Assembly: GCA_943333125.1 (NCBI GenBank)
Contig: CALQSB010000006.1
Coordinates: 1-64,000, forward strand
Reading direction: 5' to 3'
Length of the DNA: 64,000 nucleotides
Source of the DNA: Chitinophaga pinensis
Lineage (GTDB): Bacteria; Bacteroidota; Bacteroidia; Chitinophagales; Chitinophagaceae
Below are positions 1 to 9,699 of this stretch, piece after piece. How positions within the stretch are numbered: position 1 is the stretch's first letter; each line of letters begins with the position of its first letter. The notes beneath the pieces were generated by a model, which did no database searches, had not been told where the DNA came from, and saw only the letters and a list, made by a program, of their open reading frames with translations. Both the position numbers and the translations under genes were made by a program.

Positions 1-35
1 AGAAAAAAATGCTGCAAAGACAAGCGTTTGCTTGA
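1..35 (-). repeat. Dispersed intergenic repeat, copy A (cut by window edge)
   Basis: Read on the minus strand, positions 21 to 1 are identical over 21 nt to the start of copy B (39805-39825). The flank at 22-33 (AAGCAAACGCTTG on the minus strand) resembles the flank of copy C (GCAAGCGCTTG). The rest of this copy lies outside the window. It faces away from copy D, 55 nt to the right. Confidence 0.7.
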
Positions 36-90
36 TATTTTGATCTCCACATAATTCATTATGCTTTCGTCCAAAATATCGGCTCAAACA

Positions 91-150
91 CCCGTCTTTA
101 TTGCCTTTTTTCCTTTCATCACGATTCCAACTGCAAAATCCGGGTTAAAG
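91..150 (+). repeat. Dispersed intergenic repeat, copy D
   Basis: About 57 nt starting with CCCGTCTTT, then a T/C-rich stretch, then a 19-nt block GATTCCAACTGCAAAATCC (123-141) followed by GGGTTAAA. The 19-nt block recurs exactly on the opposite strand at 53823-53841, and with few changes in copy B. No coding potential. It lies upstream of the exonuclease gene. Confidence 0.75.
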
Positions 151-272
151 GTAAAGCAAATCCACAATGATTTTTTAACAACATCATTTCAGGAAAAATC
201 TCTTTTAGGTTAAGTTATTTTCACATGGTAAATTAAGCGGACAGTTTCAATTTTGTATAAATAATAAATGAG

Positions 273-962
273 TTGAAAAAAGAAGAATTAATTGTAATAG
301 ACATAGAGACTGCATCAGCATTTTCTGATTTTGATTCCATGGATTTTCAATGGCAGGAATTATGGTTAGAGAAAAACAAAAGACAATTCACTGATATTAG
401 TGATGCTTCAAGTTTTTATCAGCAAAGGGCAGGAGTAATGGCCGAATTCGGTAAAATCATTTGCATTTGTATCGGATATTTTACCAGAGAGGCCGAAGAA
501 AAAATGATTACAAAATTATTTTTTGGGGATGATGAAAAATTATTGTTAAACGATTTACTGCTGTCATTAAATAGCCTCCGAAAAAAGAAAATTGTTTTTG
601 CCGGTCATAATATCAGAGAGTTTGATTTGCCATTTATTTGCCGGAGATTGTTGGTTAACAAAATAATTATTCCTGAATTTTTGAACATACAAAACACCAA
701 ACCCTGGGATAATATGATGTTAGATACTTTTCAATACTGGCGTTTCGGAGATTATAAAAATTACACTTCACTAAAACTGCTTGCCAAAGTTTTGGATGTA
801 CCTTCTTCAAAAGACGATATAGATGGCAGTATGGTGGGTGCATTATACTGGGAATCTGATGTAATTCAGAAAGAAAGAAATCTGATGAAGATTGCTGAGT
901 ACTGTCAAAAAGATGTGGAAGCATCTGTTGCCATATTATTCAGGTTAATGAGTGTGCCCTAA
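273..962 (+). CDS. PolB-like 3'-5' exonuclease (DnaQ-like fold)
   Basis: 229 aa. The protein opens with a DEDD exonuclease motif, VIDIETA (about residues 8-14), continues with an internal GHNIREFDLPFICRR segment (ExoII, Asp about 116) and ends with EYCQKDVEASVAI, the ExoIII-like DxxA/V motif. This arrangement fits the predicted 3'-5' exonucleases related to the proofreading domain of family B polymerases (PF10108), which stand alone in Bacteroidota. It probably degrades single-stranded DNA or trims ends in the cytoplasm; the substrate is inferred. The start is TTG at 273: the frame is closed by TAA at 258 and the ATG at 268 is in another frame followed at once by a stop. The stop overlaps the convergent nuclease gene by 4 nt, so there is no room for a terminator. 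Confidence 0.8.
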   Translation: MKKEELIVIDIETASAFSDFDSMDFQWQELWLEKNKRQFTDISDASSFYQQRAGVMAEFGKIICICIGYFTREAEEKMITKLFFGDDEKLLLNDLLLSLNSLRKKKIVFAGHNIREFDLPFICRRLLVNKIIIPEFLNIQNTKPWDNMMLDTFQYWRFGDYKNYTSLKLLAKVLDVPSSKDDIDGSMVGALYWESDVIQKERNLMKIAEYCQKDVEASVAILFRLMSVP

Positions 963-1765
963 AGTGTAAAATCTTTTTTTACTTTAGCATCCGGATTGAA
1001 AACTTCCTGAAGGATGCTGGCTAATCTGATTCCGGCAACAACTAATTGCTTTTTAATAATAATGGTGTTTTTATCAATGTAATTTTTATCCAGAAAATTA
1101 TTTTCAAAACTATACACGCTTTCTAAATTAGACCTAGACTGATACATCCATTTTAACACATTAATTTTATTAATCTCCGCAATTTCATCTCCTGACATTG
1201 AGTTATATAAATTCATACAGGTATCTAAATTGATTCTCTTGTATTCCAAAATCTGTGTGTCCCAGATACTATGAAGATTTCCAGAAACAAAAGGAGAACT
1301 TACCATAATTGTATTTCCACCTTTGTCGATAGTATAGCCAGTATGTAAAGGCTGGTGCAAATCGCCAACTAAATGAAATATCAGCAATATGCGATTCTTG
1401 ATATCTTTTTTTGACATCCCAGTTTCTTTTGCATTTCTCAATTCAATGATCGCTGAGTTTAAAACAGACAATGCATTTCTTTCGGTGGATGGAACATATT
1501 TTTCGCCTTTATCAATATCTACATAATGCCAGGTTCTCATAAAAGTATAATAACTGTTGCCTCTTTGTTCATCCATCCAGTTTGCGGCCTCTTCAATTGT
1601 GATATTTCCAAGATATTTCTTCACGATTTTCTGAGTAGAATCATCAAGAATTTGAAAGGCAATTTCTGCAACTAATCCATGACCAGTTTTACCCCAGGCA
1701 AATGAATTTTCTGATTTTCCAATTAGCAGAGTAAACATTAATATAATGACGCGCGCACTTTTCAT
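959..1765 (-). CDS. S1/P1-family zinc nuclease, secreted
   Basis: 268 aa with a signal peptide (about residues 1-23, ending FA). The predicted mature protein begins with Trp24 in WGKTGH, as needed in this family because the N-terminal Trp and a nearby His bind zinc. Further zinc ligands are visible in NWMDE, TWHYVDI, HLVGDLHQPLH and SIWDTQ. S1/P1 nucleases cut single-stranded DNA and RNA and remove 3' phosphates. It probably acts in the periplasm or outside the cell to recycle nucleic acids. A TAGCTTTG promoter lies 16 nt upstream of the ATG. It is divergent from a TonB receptor, which may link it to nutrient uptake (inference). Confidence 0.9.
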   Translation of the reverse strand: MKSARVIILMFTLLIGKSENSFAWGKTGHGLVAEIAFQILDDSTQKIVKKYLGNITIEEAANWMDEQRGNSYYTFMRTWHYVDIDKGEKYVPSTERNALSVLNSAIIELRNAKETGMSKKDIKNRILLIFHLVGDLHQPLHTGYTIDKGGNTIMVSSPFVSGNLHSIWDTQILEYKRINLDTCMNLYNSMSGDEIAEINKINVLKWMYQSRSNLESVYSFENNFLDKNYIDKNTIIIKKQLVVAGIRLASILQEVFNPDAKVKKDFTL

Positions 1766-1781
1766 TTGTTTTATTTTTTTT

Positions 1782-1789
1782 CAAAGCTA
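1782..1789 (-). promoter_or_regulatory. Bacteroidota -7 element for the S1/P1 nuclease
   Basis: TAGCTTTG on the minus strand matches TANNTTTG exactly and ends 16 nt before the start codon. Confidence 0.55.
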
Positions 1790-1875
1790 CAAATAAAACG
1801 GGCTTTAATTCACATATTTGCCTTTTTAATGTGTTTAAAAGTTAGAGAAAAAAGGATTTGGGTGAAATAAATACA

Positions 1876-1883
1876 TTAATTTG
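1876..1883 (+). promoter_or_regulatory. Probable -7 element for the TonB receptor gene
   Basis: TTAATTTG followed by C differs from TANNTTTG at one position and ends 16 nt before ATG 1900. The TTG at 1858-1860 lies about 15 nt upstream and may form part of the -33 element. Confidence 0.45.
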
Positions 1884-1899
1884 CACTTTCTTAATTTTT

Positions 1900-4494
1900 A
1901 TGCAGATGACTAAATACTTATCACGCCTCTCTGGATTTGTTATTGCGTTCATTTTTTCTTTACCTTCTTATGCTCAAGAAAAGACAACAACTCAGCCATT
2001 AACATCTCCGGCCATCGATACAACAATAACGGAAGATGGAAAAGATAACCTACTCGACAACATTCCCATTGTATCGTTGGACGAAAATGATGATCAGGAC
2101 GGAAGTGCTCAAAATATTTCAGGACAATTAAACATAGGAAGAAATCCTTTTGTGAATGCCGCTTTATTCAACTTCAGCGTTGTTCGTTTTCGTATTAGAG
2201 GATATGATGCAGATTTATTTAGTACTACAATGAATGGCGTTTCCATGGAAAATCTCGATAATGGATTTACGCCTTATGGAGTTTGGGGTGGATTGAATGA
2301 TGTTATGCGCAACAGATTGAATGTACACGGACTTCAGTCCAGTAAATTTTCATTCGGTTCGATTGGCGGAGCAAATAACCTGGATACCAGAGCTTCAAAA
2401 CAATGGAAACAAACCAAAATCAGCCATTCTGTTTCAAATAGAAATTATGTCCATCGTTTCAGTTTTACTAAATCAACTGGCATGACTAGCAAGGGTTGGG
2501 CTTTCAGTTTCGCTGGATCTCGCCGTTGGGCGGAAGAAGGATTTACAGATGGAACTTTTTATGATGGATGGTCGGGCTATATAGGTATTGATAAGCAAAT
2601 CAATCCAAGACATTTATTGTCATTTGTAGCTTTTGCCACACCAACTGAAAATGGCAGACAAGGGTCGTCAGTTCAGGAAATGAATAATATAGCAGGTACT
2701 AATTTTTACAACCCATATTGGGGATATCAAAATGGCGTGAAAAGAAATGCAAGCGTAGGGAAAACTTTTCAGCCTATGGGAATCCTTACCCACGAGTGGA
2801 AAGTGAACGACAAAACAAGACTTACTACAGCAGCATCTTATATGTTTGGAGACAGAAGCACAACAGGCCTTGATTGGTACAATGCTCCTGATCCAAGACC
2901 AGACTACTATCGTAATTTACCTAGCTATCAGGAGGATCCTGCAATCAGACAACTGGTTTATGATGAATTGAAAAATGATATCAATAAAAGACAAATCAAC
3001 TGGGATGCTCTTTATGGTGCCAACAAGGGGAACTTCGAAACCATTCAGGATGTTAATGGAATAGCTGGAAATTCATATTCCGGAAGACGCTCTTTATATA
3101 TTGTTGAAGAAAGAGTAAACCATACCAACAAGATGAATTTCAACACTACATTAAATACCACTATTAATAAACATATTGATCTTACTGCCGGACTGAGCTA
3201 TGAAAATCAAAAAAATCATTATTTCAAAAGAGTGAATGATTTACTGGGCGGAGAATTTTATGTTGATTTGAATCAATTTGCGGAAAGAGATTTCCCTACC
3301 AATCCACTTGCCGGTCAGAATGACGCCAACACCCCAAACAGAATTCTGAAAGTTGGAGATGAATTCGGATATAATTATGATATTAATATTCAAAAAGCCA
3401 CAGGATGGGTTCAGGCAAATGTGAAGTTAAAAGGAGTGGATTTCTTTTTGGGTGCCGAAAATTCTTACACTAATTTCTCCAGAACAGGTAATGTAAGAAC
3501 AGGGATATTTCTTGATAACTCTTATGGAACGTCTGCAGAACATCAGTTTTATAATTATGCAGCAAAAGCTGGAATATCTTATAAGTTAGTAAAAATGAAT
3601 TATTTATTCATGAATGCTAGATATGAAACCAGAGCACCATTTTTTGATAATGCTTATATAGCGCCAAGAACGAGAGACTTTATACAAGATGATCTTCGCA
3701 GTGAGCATATCAGTTCAATAGAAGCGGGCTATGCATTAATCACACCAACAATAAAGTTCAGAGCAACGGGTTATTACACCCGATTTGACCATCAGTCTAA
3801 TGTACTTACTTTTTACAACGACCAATTGAGAACTGTGGTTAACTATGCATTGAGTAATATCGGCAAAGAGCATAAAGGAGTTGAATTAGGTGCGGAAGTG
3901 ATTCTTTATAAAGGGTTTACAATGACTACTGCAGCAGGAATCGGCGAATTCAGATATGATACCAGACAATTGGCAACGGTTACTGCAGATAACAGCTCTA
4001 ATGTATTGGCACAGGATCAGGTGATTTTTTCAAAAAATTATTTTGTACCTACCCCACAGCAAGCCTATAATGTGGGATTAAATTATCGTTCTCCAAAATA
4101 CTGGTATGTAAATCTTAATTACAATTACTTTGATCAAATGTGGCTCGATTTTAACCCCGTAAGAAGAACGGAAGCTGCAGTTAATGGCGTTGAAGAGAAT
4201 TCTGCATTGTGGCATCAGATTTTAGATCAAACAAAACTAAATCCACAACATACACTTGACTTATTTGCTGGTTACTCCTGGCTCATGAATAAAAGATTTC
4301 CAGCTATGGGAAAAAGAACTTTCCTGAGCTTTAATGTTGGTGTAAATAACATACTGAACAATACCGATATAGTTTCAGGAGGTTACGAGCAATTGAGATT
4401 TGATTTCGCAGAAAAAAATGCCGACAAATTTCCAGCAAAAAGATTTTATGCATACGGAACTAATTATCAGGTAACCGTAGCATTGAGATTCTAA
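1900..4494 (+). CDS. TonB-dependent outer-membrane receptor
   Basis: 864 aa from ATG 1900 (ATG 1906 is also possible; a TTG at 1858 precedes the predicted transcription start and is unlikely). Signal peptide ends SYAQ. A short plug-like region (about residues 60-150) has the FRIRGYDAD...NGVSMENLDNG motif typical of plugs; the remaining 700 residues are barrel strands rich in aromatic residues, ending in VTVALRF, a terminal aromatic strand. The N-terminal carboxypeptidase-like domain seen in SusC proteins is absent, so this is not a classical SusC. It is followed after 40 nt by a DUF5689 lipoprotein and then a secreted lamin-tail protein. This resembles receptor plus DUF5689 modules found beside extracellular nucleases or phosphatases; substrate unknown. 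Confidence 0.88.
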   Translation: MQMTKYLSRLSGFVIAFIFSLPSYAQEKTTTQPLTSPAIDTTITEDGKDNLLDNIPIVSLDENDDQDGSAQNISGQLNIGRNPFVNAALFNFSVVRFRIRGYDADLFSTTMNGVSMENLDNGFTPYGVWGGLNDVMRNRLNVHGLQSSKFSFGSIGGANNLDTRASKQWKQTKISHSVSNRNYVHRFSFTKSTGMTSKGWAFSFAGSRRWAEEGFTDGTFYDGWSGYIGIDKQINPRHLLSFVAFATPTENGRQGSSVQEMNNIAGTNFYNPYWGYQNGVKRNASVGKTFQPMGILTHEWKVNDKTRLTTAASYMFGDRSTTGLDWYNAPDPRPDYYRNLPSYQEDPAIRQLVYDELKNDINKRQINWDALYGANKGNFETIQDVNGIAGNSYSGRRSLYIVEERVNHTNKMNFNTTLNTTINKHIDLTAGLSYENQKNHYFKRVNDLLGGEFYVDLNQFAERDFPTNPLAGQNDANTPNRILKVGDEFGYNYDINIQKATGWVQANVKLKGVDFFLGAENSYTNFSRTGNVRTGIFLDNSYGTSAEHQFYNYAAKAGISYKLVKMNYLFMNARYETRAPFFDNAYIAPRTRDFIQDDLRSEHISSIEAGYALITPTIKFRATGYYTRFDHQSNVLTFYNDQLRTVVNYALSNIGKEHKGVELGAEVILYKGFTMTTAAGIGEFRYDTRQLATVTADNSSNVLAQDQVIFSKNYFVPTPQQAYNVGLNYRSPKYWYVNLNYNYFDQMWLDFNPVRRTEAAVNGVEENSALWHQILDQTKLNPQHTLDLFAGYSWLMNKRFPAMGKRTFLSFNVGVNNILNNTDIVSGGYEQLRFDFAEKNADKFPAKRFYAYGTNYQVTVALRF

Positions 4495-4534
4495 TAAATT
4501 GAAAACTATAAATAAACTTTTTAAAATAAACAAC

Positions 4535-6019
4535 ATGAACCAAATCAAACAATTGTTTTCAGCGGTTATTATGATTGCAGCAATTGGCACATTCAGTGCT
4601 TGTAAAAAAACTTTTGATGCACCTCCAGGACCTGGAGATGTTAATCTGGTTGCTAATACCAGCATTCAAAGTCTAAAAACTTATCACACCATTCCTGGCG
4701 TTTTTGATTTAATAACTGAAGATGTAATTATTTCAGGTATTGTAGTTGCCAACGATGAGAGTGGTAATATTTACAAACAACTTTATATCCAGGATACCAC
4801 TGGCGCCATTCAATTAATGGTTGATGCGTATAGTTTGTATGCAAGCTATCCCGTGGGAAGAAGAGTGTATGTAAAATGTAAAGGCTTGACTTTGTCTGAC
4901 TACAACGGTAATTTAGAATTAGGATACAAGGCCGTTATTGATGGTTTGCCTTCAATGCAAGGTATTCCAGGAGGCTTAGTGAGTAATTATTTAATAGGAG
5001 GATCTCTTAACAACCTGGTTCAGCCTATCACCGTTACCGTTTCTCAGTTAGGTACTGCATTGAATGATAAATACATTAACTCGTTGATTAATATTGTAGG
5101 TTATGAATTCGCAAGCACAGATACTTCTAAGACTTATGGAGATACCTCTGCTTACAAAAACACTGTAAACAGATATATTAATCTGGGTTGCGGCAGTAAT
5201 ATCAATACGGTTGTTCGTACCAGTGGGTATGCTAGTTTTGCAGGAACACATTTGCCAAAAGGAAACGGAAGTATCACAGCTGTTTATACCATTTATAAAT
5301 CAGGAAACACGGCAACAAAGCAATTGATTTTGCGCGATCTTAGTGACGTTAGATTAGATAGTCCTCGTTGCGGTGGAAATCCTACTCCACCTAATCCAGG
5401 AGGAAGAGTAACTATTGCTTCAGTACGTGCACTGTACACTGGATCTAATATTAAACTTACGAGTTCGGCTTCAATTGCAGGAGTAGTAACTTCTGATGCA
5501 GTTAATAAAAATATTTCTGCAGGTTCATTTATTATTCAGGATGCAAGTGGTGCTGCGGTAACTGTTTATGCAGGTGGAACAATCACTTATAATATTGGAG
5601 ATTCTATTGTTTTAGATATCACCAATGATTCTCTTCTTAGTTACAGAGGCTCATTGGAATTAAAAACGCCTTTCGGATTTACATTGCCTGCACCTTCGGC
5701 AACAGGAAGAGTAGTGACTCCGCTTGTAAGAACAATAGCAGAGCTAAACACCGGTTTGGGATTAGCATTAAATGCTCCAGGAAATCTGGAATTGGTTCTT
5801 GTGAAATTAAGTAATGCAACGGCATCGGGTAATGCTACTTTTTCAGGTAACAATACACTAACTGATGCATCAGGAACAATAACCCTTTATACTTCAGCAA
5901 CAGCTTTGTTCAGTGGAGCAAGTTTACCTACAGGATCTAGAAACTGGACAGGACAAGCAAAAAATTACAATGGAACAACCAAGGAGTTCTTATTAAGAAA
6001 TCCAGCAGATGTGCAATAA
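4535..6019 (+). CDS. DUF5689 lipoprotein with OB-like domains
   Basis: 494 aa from ATG 4535; the in-frame TTG at 4499 is less likely because it would place a charged stretch before the lipoprotein signal. Lipobox is FSAC (Cys about 23), so it should be anchored in a membrane, probably the outer membrane. Residues about 40-280 form the DUF5689 domain (TEDVIISGIVVANDESGNIYKQLYIQD), an OB-like beta-barrel found in Bacteroidota surface proteins. After a proline-rich linker (NPTPPNPGG) a second OB-like half follows (SSASIAGVVTSDAV...FIIQDASGAAVTVY). It probably binds a ligand next to the TonB receptor encoded just upstream. Substrate unknown. A strong hairpin terminator follows. Confidence 0.82.
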   Translation: MNQIKQLFSAVIMIAAIGTFSACKKTFDAPPGPGDVNLVANTSIQSLKTYHTIPGVFDLITEDVIISGIVVANDESGNIYKQLYIQDTTGAIQLMVDAYSLYASYPVGRRVYVKCKGLTLSDYNGNLELGYKAVIDGLPSMQGIPGGLVSNYLIGGSLNNLVQPITVTVSQLGTALNDKYINSLINIVGYEFASTDTSKTYGDTSAYKNTVNRYINLGCGSNINTVVRTSGYASFAGTHLPKGNGSITAVYTIYKSGNTATKQLILRDLSDVRLDSPRCGGNPTPPNPGGRVTIASVRALYTGSNIKLTSSASIAGVVTSDAVNKNISAGSFIIQDASGAAVTVYAGGTITYNIGDSIVLDITNDSLLSYRGSLELKTPFGFTLPAPSATGRVVTPLVRTIAELNTGLGLALNAPGNLELVLVKLSNATASGNATFSGNNTLTDASGTITLYTSATALFSGASLPTGSRNWTGQAKNYNGTTKEFLLRNPADVQ

Positions 6020-6045
6020 TATTAAAATTAAAAACTAGTAATATC

Positions 6046-6079
6046 AATGAGGCTACATTTTATTGTGGCCTCATTATTT
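6046..6079 (+). terminator. Rho-independent terminator after the DUF5689 gene
   Basis: Stem AATGAGGC (6046-6053) pairs with GCCTCATT (6068-6075), extended inward by TACA/TGTG with one wobble, loop of about 6 nt, then ATTTT. A TTG at 6063 that could open the next frame lies inside this hairpin and is rejected as a start. Confidence 0.8.
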
Positions 6080-6092
6080 TAAAATAGAAATT

Positions 6093-9000
6093 ATGAAAAA
6101 AACATTTACATCACATTGCCGGTTAGCCGTTTTAAAATCAGCAATCCTTTTTAGTTTGTTTATAGGAAGTATTTTTTCTGCAAACAAAACTCAAGCACAA
6201 GCTTTAATTACTGCAACAGGATCCTATGCTCAGGATTTCGATGCATTATTAAATACAGGTTCGGGAACATGGGCAGATAATACAACAATTGCCAATTGGT
6301 ATTCTCAAAGAACCGGAACAGGAGTTACGATTACTGCAACTACGGGATCTGCTAATGCTGGTGGTTTGTATAGTTTCGGCGCCGCTGCAGCTACAGACAG
6401 ATCATTAGGCTCTGTAGGTTCAAACAATGTGGTTGCCGGTGGTTTTGCTCATGGCGTACAATTTAAAAACACATCAGGGGCAACTGCTTCTGATATCAAA
6501 GTGAGTTATACTTTGGAGCAATGGAGAAATTCCGGATCCGTAAGTGTTCATCAACTTTATTGCTACTACAAAAAAAGCGCTACAATTATTGACAGCTTAA
6601 ATGCGCCTGATACTTTTCGTATTCCTTTGGTTGATATTAATGCAATCAATGGATGGACTCAGATTCCCGCTTTAACATTAAATTCCCCAATCACCGGAGG
6701 AACAGCCGGCGCATTAGATGGTAATCTTGCGGCAAACAGAGTTTCTGCCACAGCTATATCTATTCCCGGACTAACATTAGCGAATAATGAGTTTCTTATG
6801 ATCAAGTGGGACGATTCCAATCACGTAACAACCGATCACGGGCTTGGCATTGACGATGTGAACATAAGCTGGACTGTTTCATCTACACCAGTTCCCTCTA
6901 TATCAGCTTCTGTATTAGCTCCTTTTGCAAGCACTTGCATTGGAAATACAGCTGGTCCAAACAGTTTTACTTTAACTGGATCTAATTTAACTAATGCAAA
7001 CATTACCGTTGGACCTTTATCTGGATACACTTTTTCTTCAACTAATGGTGGAACTTACACAACTACATTACCTATAGTACAGGCCGGCGGAACATTGGCA
7101 TCTACAACTGTTTATGTAAAATTCAGCCCTACGGCTGCACAATCCTATGATGGGAATATTCCTGTTGCAGGTGCAGGCGCATCTTCAATAAATGTTGCTG
7201 CTGTAGGTACAGGTTCAAGTTCAATTGTTCCAACCTTTGCACAAATTGCTCCTATTTGTACCGGAGGAACTTTTGTATTACCAACCACATCTGATAACGG
7301 AATTAATGGATCGTGGCTACCCGCAATAAATAATACTGCAACACAACTTTATACCTTTACACCAGCAATTAATCAGTGTGCTGTTTCTGCTACAATGACG
7401 GTAGAAGTTAATCAAGCCGTATCATCAGTTGCTACAGTTGCTGCTGCTTCAATCAGCTCTTCTGGTGCAACTTTAGGAGGAACAATAACTCAAGGGTGCG
7501 CAGCTATTACTTCTTATGGAGTAGAGTACAGTACAACCAATGGATTTACTCCCGGAAGCGGAACACAATCGGCTTCTACAAATCTTTCAGGGGGAAGTTA
7601 CACGTCAACGTTAAGTGGCCTTAGTGCTTCAACAACGTATTACTTTATCACATACGCGGTTACGGCTAGTGGCACTGTTTATGGATTACAATTAACTTTT
7701 ACCACTTCTCCTGCTTCCACAACGGCAACTGGTGTTTTAATCAGTCAGATTTATGGTGCAGGTGGAAATTCCGGATCGTTGTTTAATGCAGATTATGTTG
7801 AACTTCATAATAACACAACTACCAGTCAGACGTTAACCGACTATTCAATACAATATGCTTCTGCAACTGCGGCAGGTTCATGGTCTGGAAAATCTAAATT
7901 ACCTACAACAACAATACCTGCTGGTGGATATGTATTAGTACAAATGAGTTCTGCAAGCACGTTAAATGGAGCTCCTTTGCCTACACCAGATTATATCTCA
8001 TCTCCAACCATTTCGATGAGTGCTTCCAACGGAAGAGTTGCATTGGTTTCTGATACAATTACTTTGTCTGCATGTCCTTCAACAGCAAATATTGCTGATT
8101 TAGTTGGATACGGAACTTCTATTTGTTCGGAAACAGCACCAACTCCAGCATTGGATACATTGCACGCGGGATTCAGAAATAATAATGGTTGCGACGACAC
8201 TAATAACAATCTTGCTGATTTTCATATAGATGCACCCGCTCCAAGAAATAGCGCATCTCCCGTTTCAATTTGTGGCGTGGTTCCAATAATTCCTTCAATG
8301 AGTGCTTCAATTATTAATTCATTTGGCACCATTTGTTTGGCAACTGTTGCCGGTCCAAATTCATTTGATATTAATGGTACAAATTTAACTACTGCTAATA
8401 TTACTGTTGGGCCATTAGCTGGTTATACTTTTTCAAGCACGTCTGGAGGTGTCTATACAGCTTCCCTTACTATCACACAGCCAGGAGGAACGTTAACGCC
8501 TACAACCGTTTATGTGAAATTCTCACCAACAATGGCTCAGTCTTATAATGGAAATATTCCTGTTTCAGGAGCTGGTGTAGCAAATCCAATAAATGTTGCT
8601 GTTACGGGTTCTGGCTCTTCAACATTAACGCCAACTTTTGATCAGATTCAGCCCGTTTGTAGCGGAACAGTTTTTACACTTCCAGCTACTTCAATTAATG
8701 GAGTTACAGGAAACTGGACTCCTCCAATCAATAATACAAATACACAGACTTATACCTTTACACCAGGCAACAATCAGTGCGCAGTTCCAACAACAATGAT
8801 CGTTGAAGTGATTACTTCGATAACAACAATGTTTGATCAAGTAGGTCCTGTTTGTGTGGGAGAAACTTTCACATTACCTGATTCTTCAGTTAACGGGGTT
8901 CATGGAACTTGGGCTCCTCCAATTAATAACACCGCTACAACTACCTACACTTTTACACCTTCAGCTGGTCAGTGTGCAACTATTGCAATGATGACTGTTG

Positions 9001-9575
9001 ATGTAAATCCTACAACATCTACAGTTGAGACCGGAGACAGTACTTCTATTTATGCAAATTCTGCAGTTTTACATGGTATTCTTGGAGGCGGCAATTGTTC
9101 TCCAATTGTAGAATATGGAATTGAGTACAGTGGCATCACTGGTTTTATAAATGGATCTGGAACAAGAGTTCCGGCTAATAATCTTTCAAACAATGCCTTT
9201 TATAGTCAGGCCACAGGGCTGGTGCAGAATACGGTGTACTATTATAAAGCGTATGCTAAAACCAGTGGTACAGCTACTTATGGCGAACAGAAATCATTTA
9301 CTACCGCAGCAATGCCTGCAGGTCTAACCATTTACTCAACTCCAATTATAAGAGGAACAAATGTTCATTATACGTTGAGTGGTGTAAAACCAGGCCATTA
9401 TGCAGCGAGAATATTTAATTCAGTTGGCCAGTTAGTTTACCAGAGAGAATTGATTTTGCAGGTTAATTTTATTGACGACAATTTCATCCTTCCAGCAAAA
9501 CTGCCAATTGGCTTGTACACATTACAAATATTCAATCCTGAATTCAAAATTCAAAAATCAATGATGGTTCAGTAA
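6093..9575 (+). CDS. Type IX secreted modular protein with lamin-tail domain
   Basis: 1160 aa from ATG 6093. Signal peptide ends about TQAQA. Visible modules (approximate residues): an N-terminal beta-sandwich domain common in Bacteroidota surface proteins (35-265); repeat R1 (270-375); repeat R2 (380-440); an FN3-like domain (445-537); a lamin-tail domain with GVLISQIYGAGGN (547-727); a second R1 (735-840); two more R2 copies (847-906 and 912-972); a second FN3-like domain (976-1071); and a C-terminal type A sorting domain (1072-1160) with YSVGQLVYQ-like and LPIGLYTLQI motifs, here FNSVGQLVYQ. The sorting domain marks export by the type IX system and attachment to the surface. No enzymatic domain is visible. 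Neighbours suggest a role with the TonB receptor locus. Confidence 0.85.
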   Translation: MKKTFTSHCRLAVLKSAILFSLFIGSIFSANKTQAQALITATGSYAQDFDALLNTGSGTWADNTTIANWYSQRTGTGVTITATTGSANAGGLYSFGAAAATDRSLGSVGSNNVVAGGFAHGVQFKNTSGATASDIKVSYTLEQWRNSGSVSVHQLYCYYKKSATIIDSLNAPDTFRIPLVDINAINGWTQIPALTLNSPITGGTAGALDGNLAANRVSATAISIPGLTLANNEFLMIKWDDSNHVTTDHGLGIDDVNISWTVSSTPVPSISASVLAPFASTCIGNTAGPNSFTLTGSNLTNANITVGPLSGYTFSSTNGGTYTTTLPIVQAGGTLASTTVYVKFSPTAAQSYDGNIPVAGAGASSINVAAVGTGSSSIVPTFAQIAPICTGGTFVLPTTSDNGINGSWLPAINNTATQLYTFTPAINQCAVSATMTVEVNQAVSSVATVAAASISSSGATLGGTITQGCAAITSYGVEYSTTNGFTPGSGTQSASTNLSGGSYTSTLSGLSASTTYYFITYAVTASGTVYGLQLTFTTSPASTTATGVLISQIYGAGGNSGSLFNADYVELHNNTTTSQTLTDYSIQYASATAAGSWSGKSKLPTTTIPAGGYVLVQMSSASTLNGAPLPTPDYISSPTISMSASNGRVALVSDTITLSACPSTANIADLVGYGTSICSETAPTPALDTLHAGFRNNNGCDDTNNNLADFHIDAPAPRNSASPVSICGVVPIIPSMSASIINSFGTICLATVAGPNSFDINGTNLTTANITVGPLAGYTFSSTSGGVYTASLTITQPGGTLTPTTVYVKFSPTMAQSYNGNIPVSGAGVANPINVAVTGSGSSTLTPTFDQIQPVCSGTVFTLPATSINGVTGNWTPPINNTNTQTYTFTPGNNQCAVPTTMIVEVITSITTMFDQVGPVCVGETFTLPDSSVNGVHGTWAPPINNTATTTYTFTPSAGQCATIAMMTVDVNPTTSTVETGDSTSIYANSAVLHGILGGGNCSPIVEYGIEYSGITGFINGSGTRVPANNLSNNAFYSQATGLVQNTVYYYKAYAKTSGTATYGEQKSFTTAAMPAGLTIYSTPIIRGTNVHYTLSGVKPGHYAARIFNSVGQLVYQRELILQVNFIDDNFILPAKLPIGLYTLQIFNPEFKIQKSMMVQ

Positions 9576-9596
9576 TATTATTTTTCAATTCTTGGT

Positions 9597-9627
9597 AAAG
9601 GGGTTTCTTCTGAAACCCCTTTATTTA
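9597..9627 (+). terminator. Rho-independent terminator
   Basis: Perfect 11-bp stem AAAGGGGTTTC (9597-9607) with GAAACCCCTTT (9612-9622), loop of 4 nt, then ATTTATT. It closes the TonB receptor/lamin-tail region. Confidence 0.88.
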
Positions 9628-9699
9628 TTAAGGTGCCAAGCTGTCAGATTAGCTTCTGTGGTATTGATTTTGTTCTTCATTCATTAAATTATATTTTTT

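Noticed and set aside
1858-1899. TTG start that would extend the TonB receptor by 14 residues
   Set aside because: The TTG precedes the predicted -7 element (1876-1883), so it cannot be in the transcript; the extension also spoils the signal peptide.
6063-6092. TTG start for the secreted lamin-tail protein
   Set aside because: It lies inside the terminator hairpin of the previous gene; ATG 6093 has a good signal peptide.
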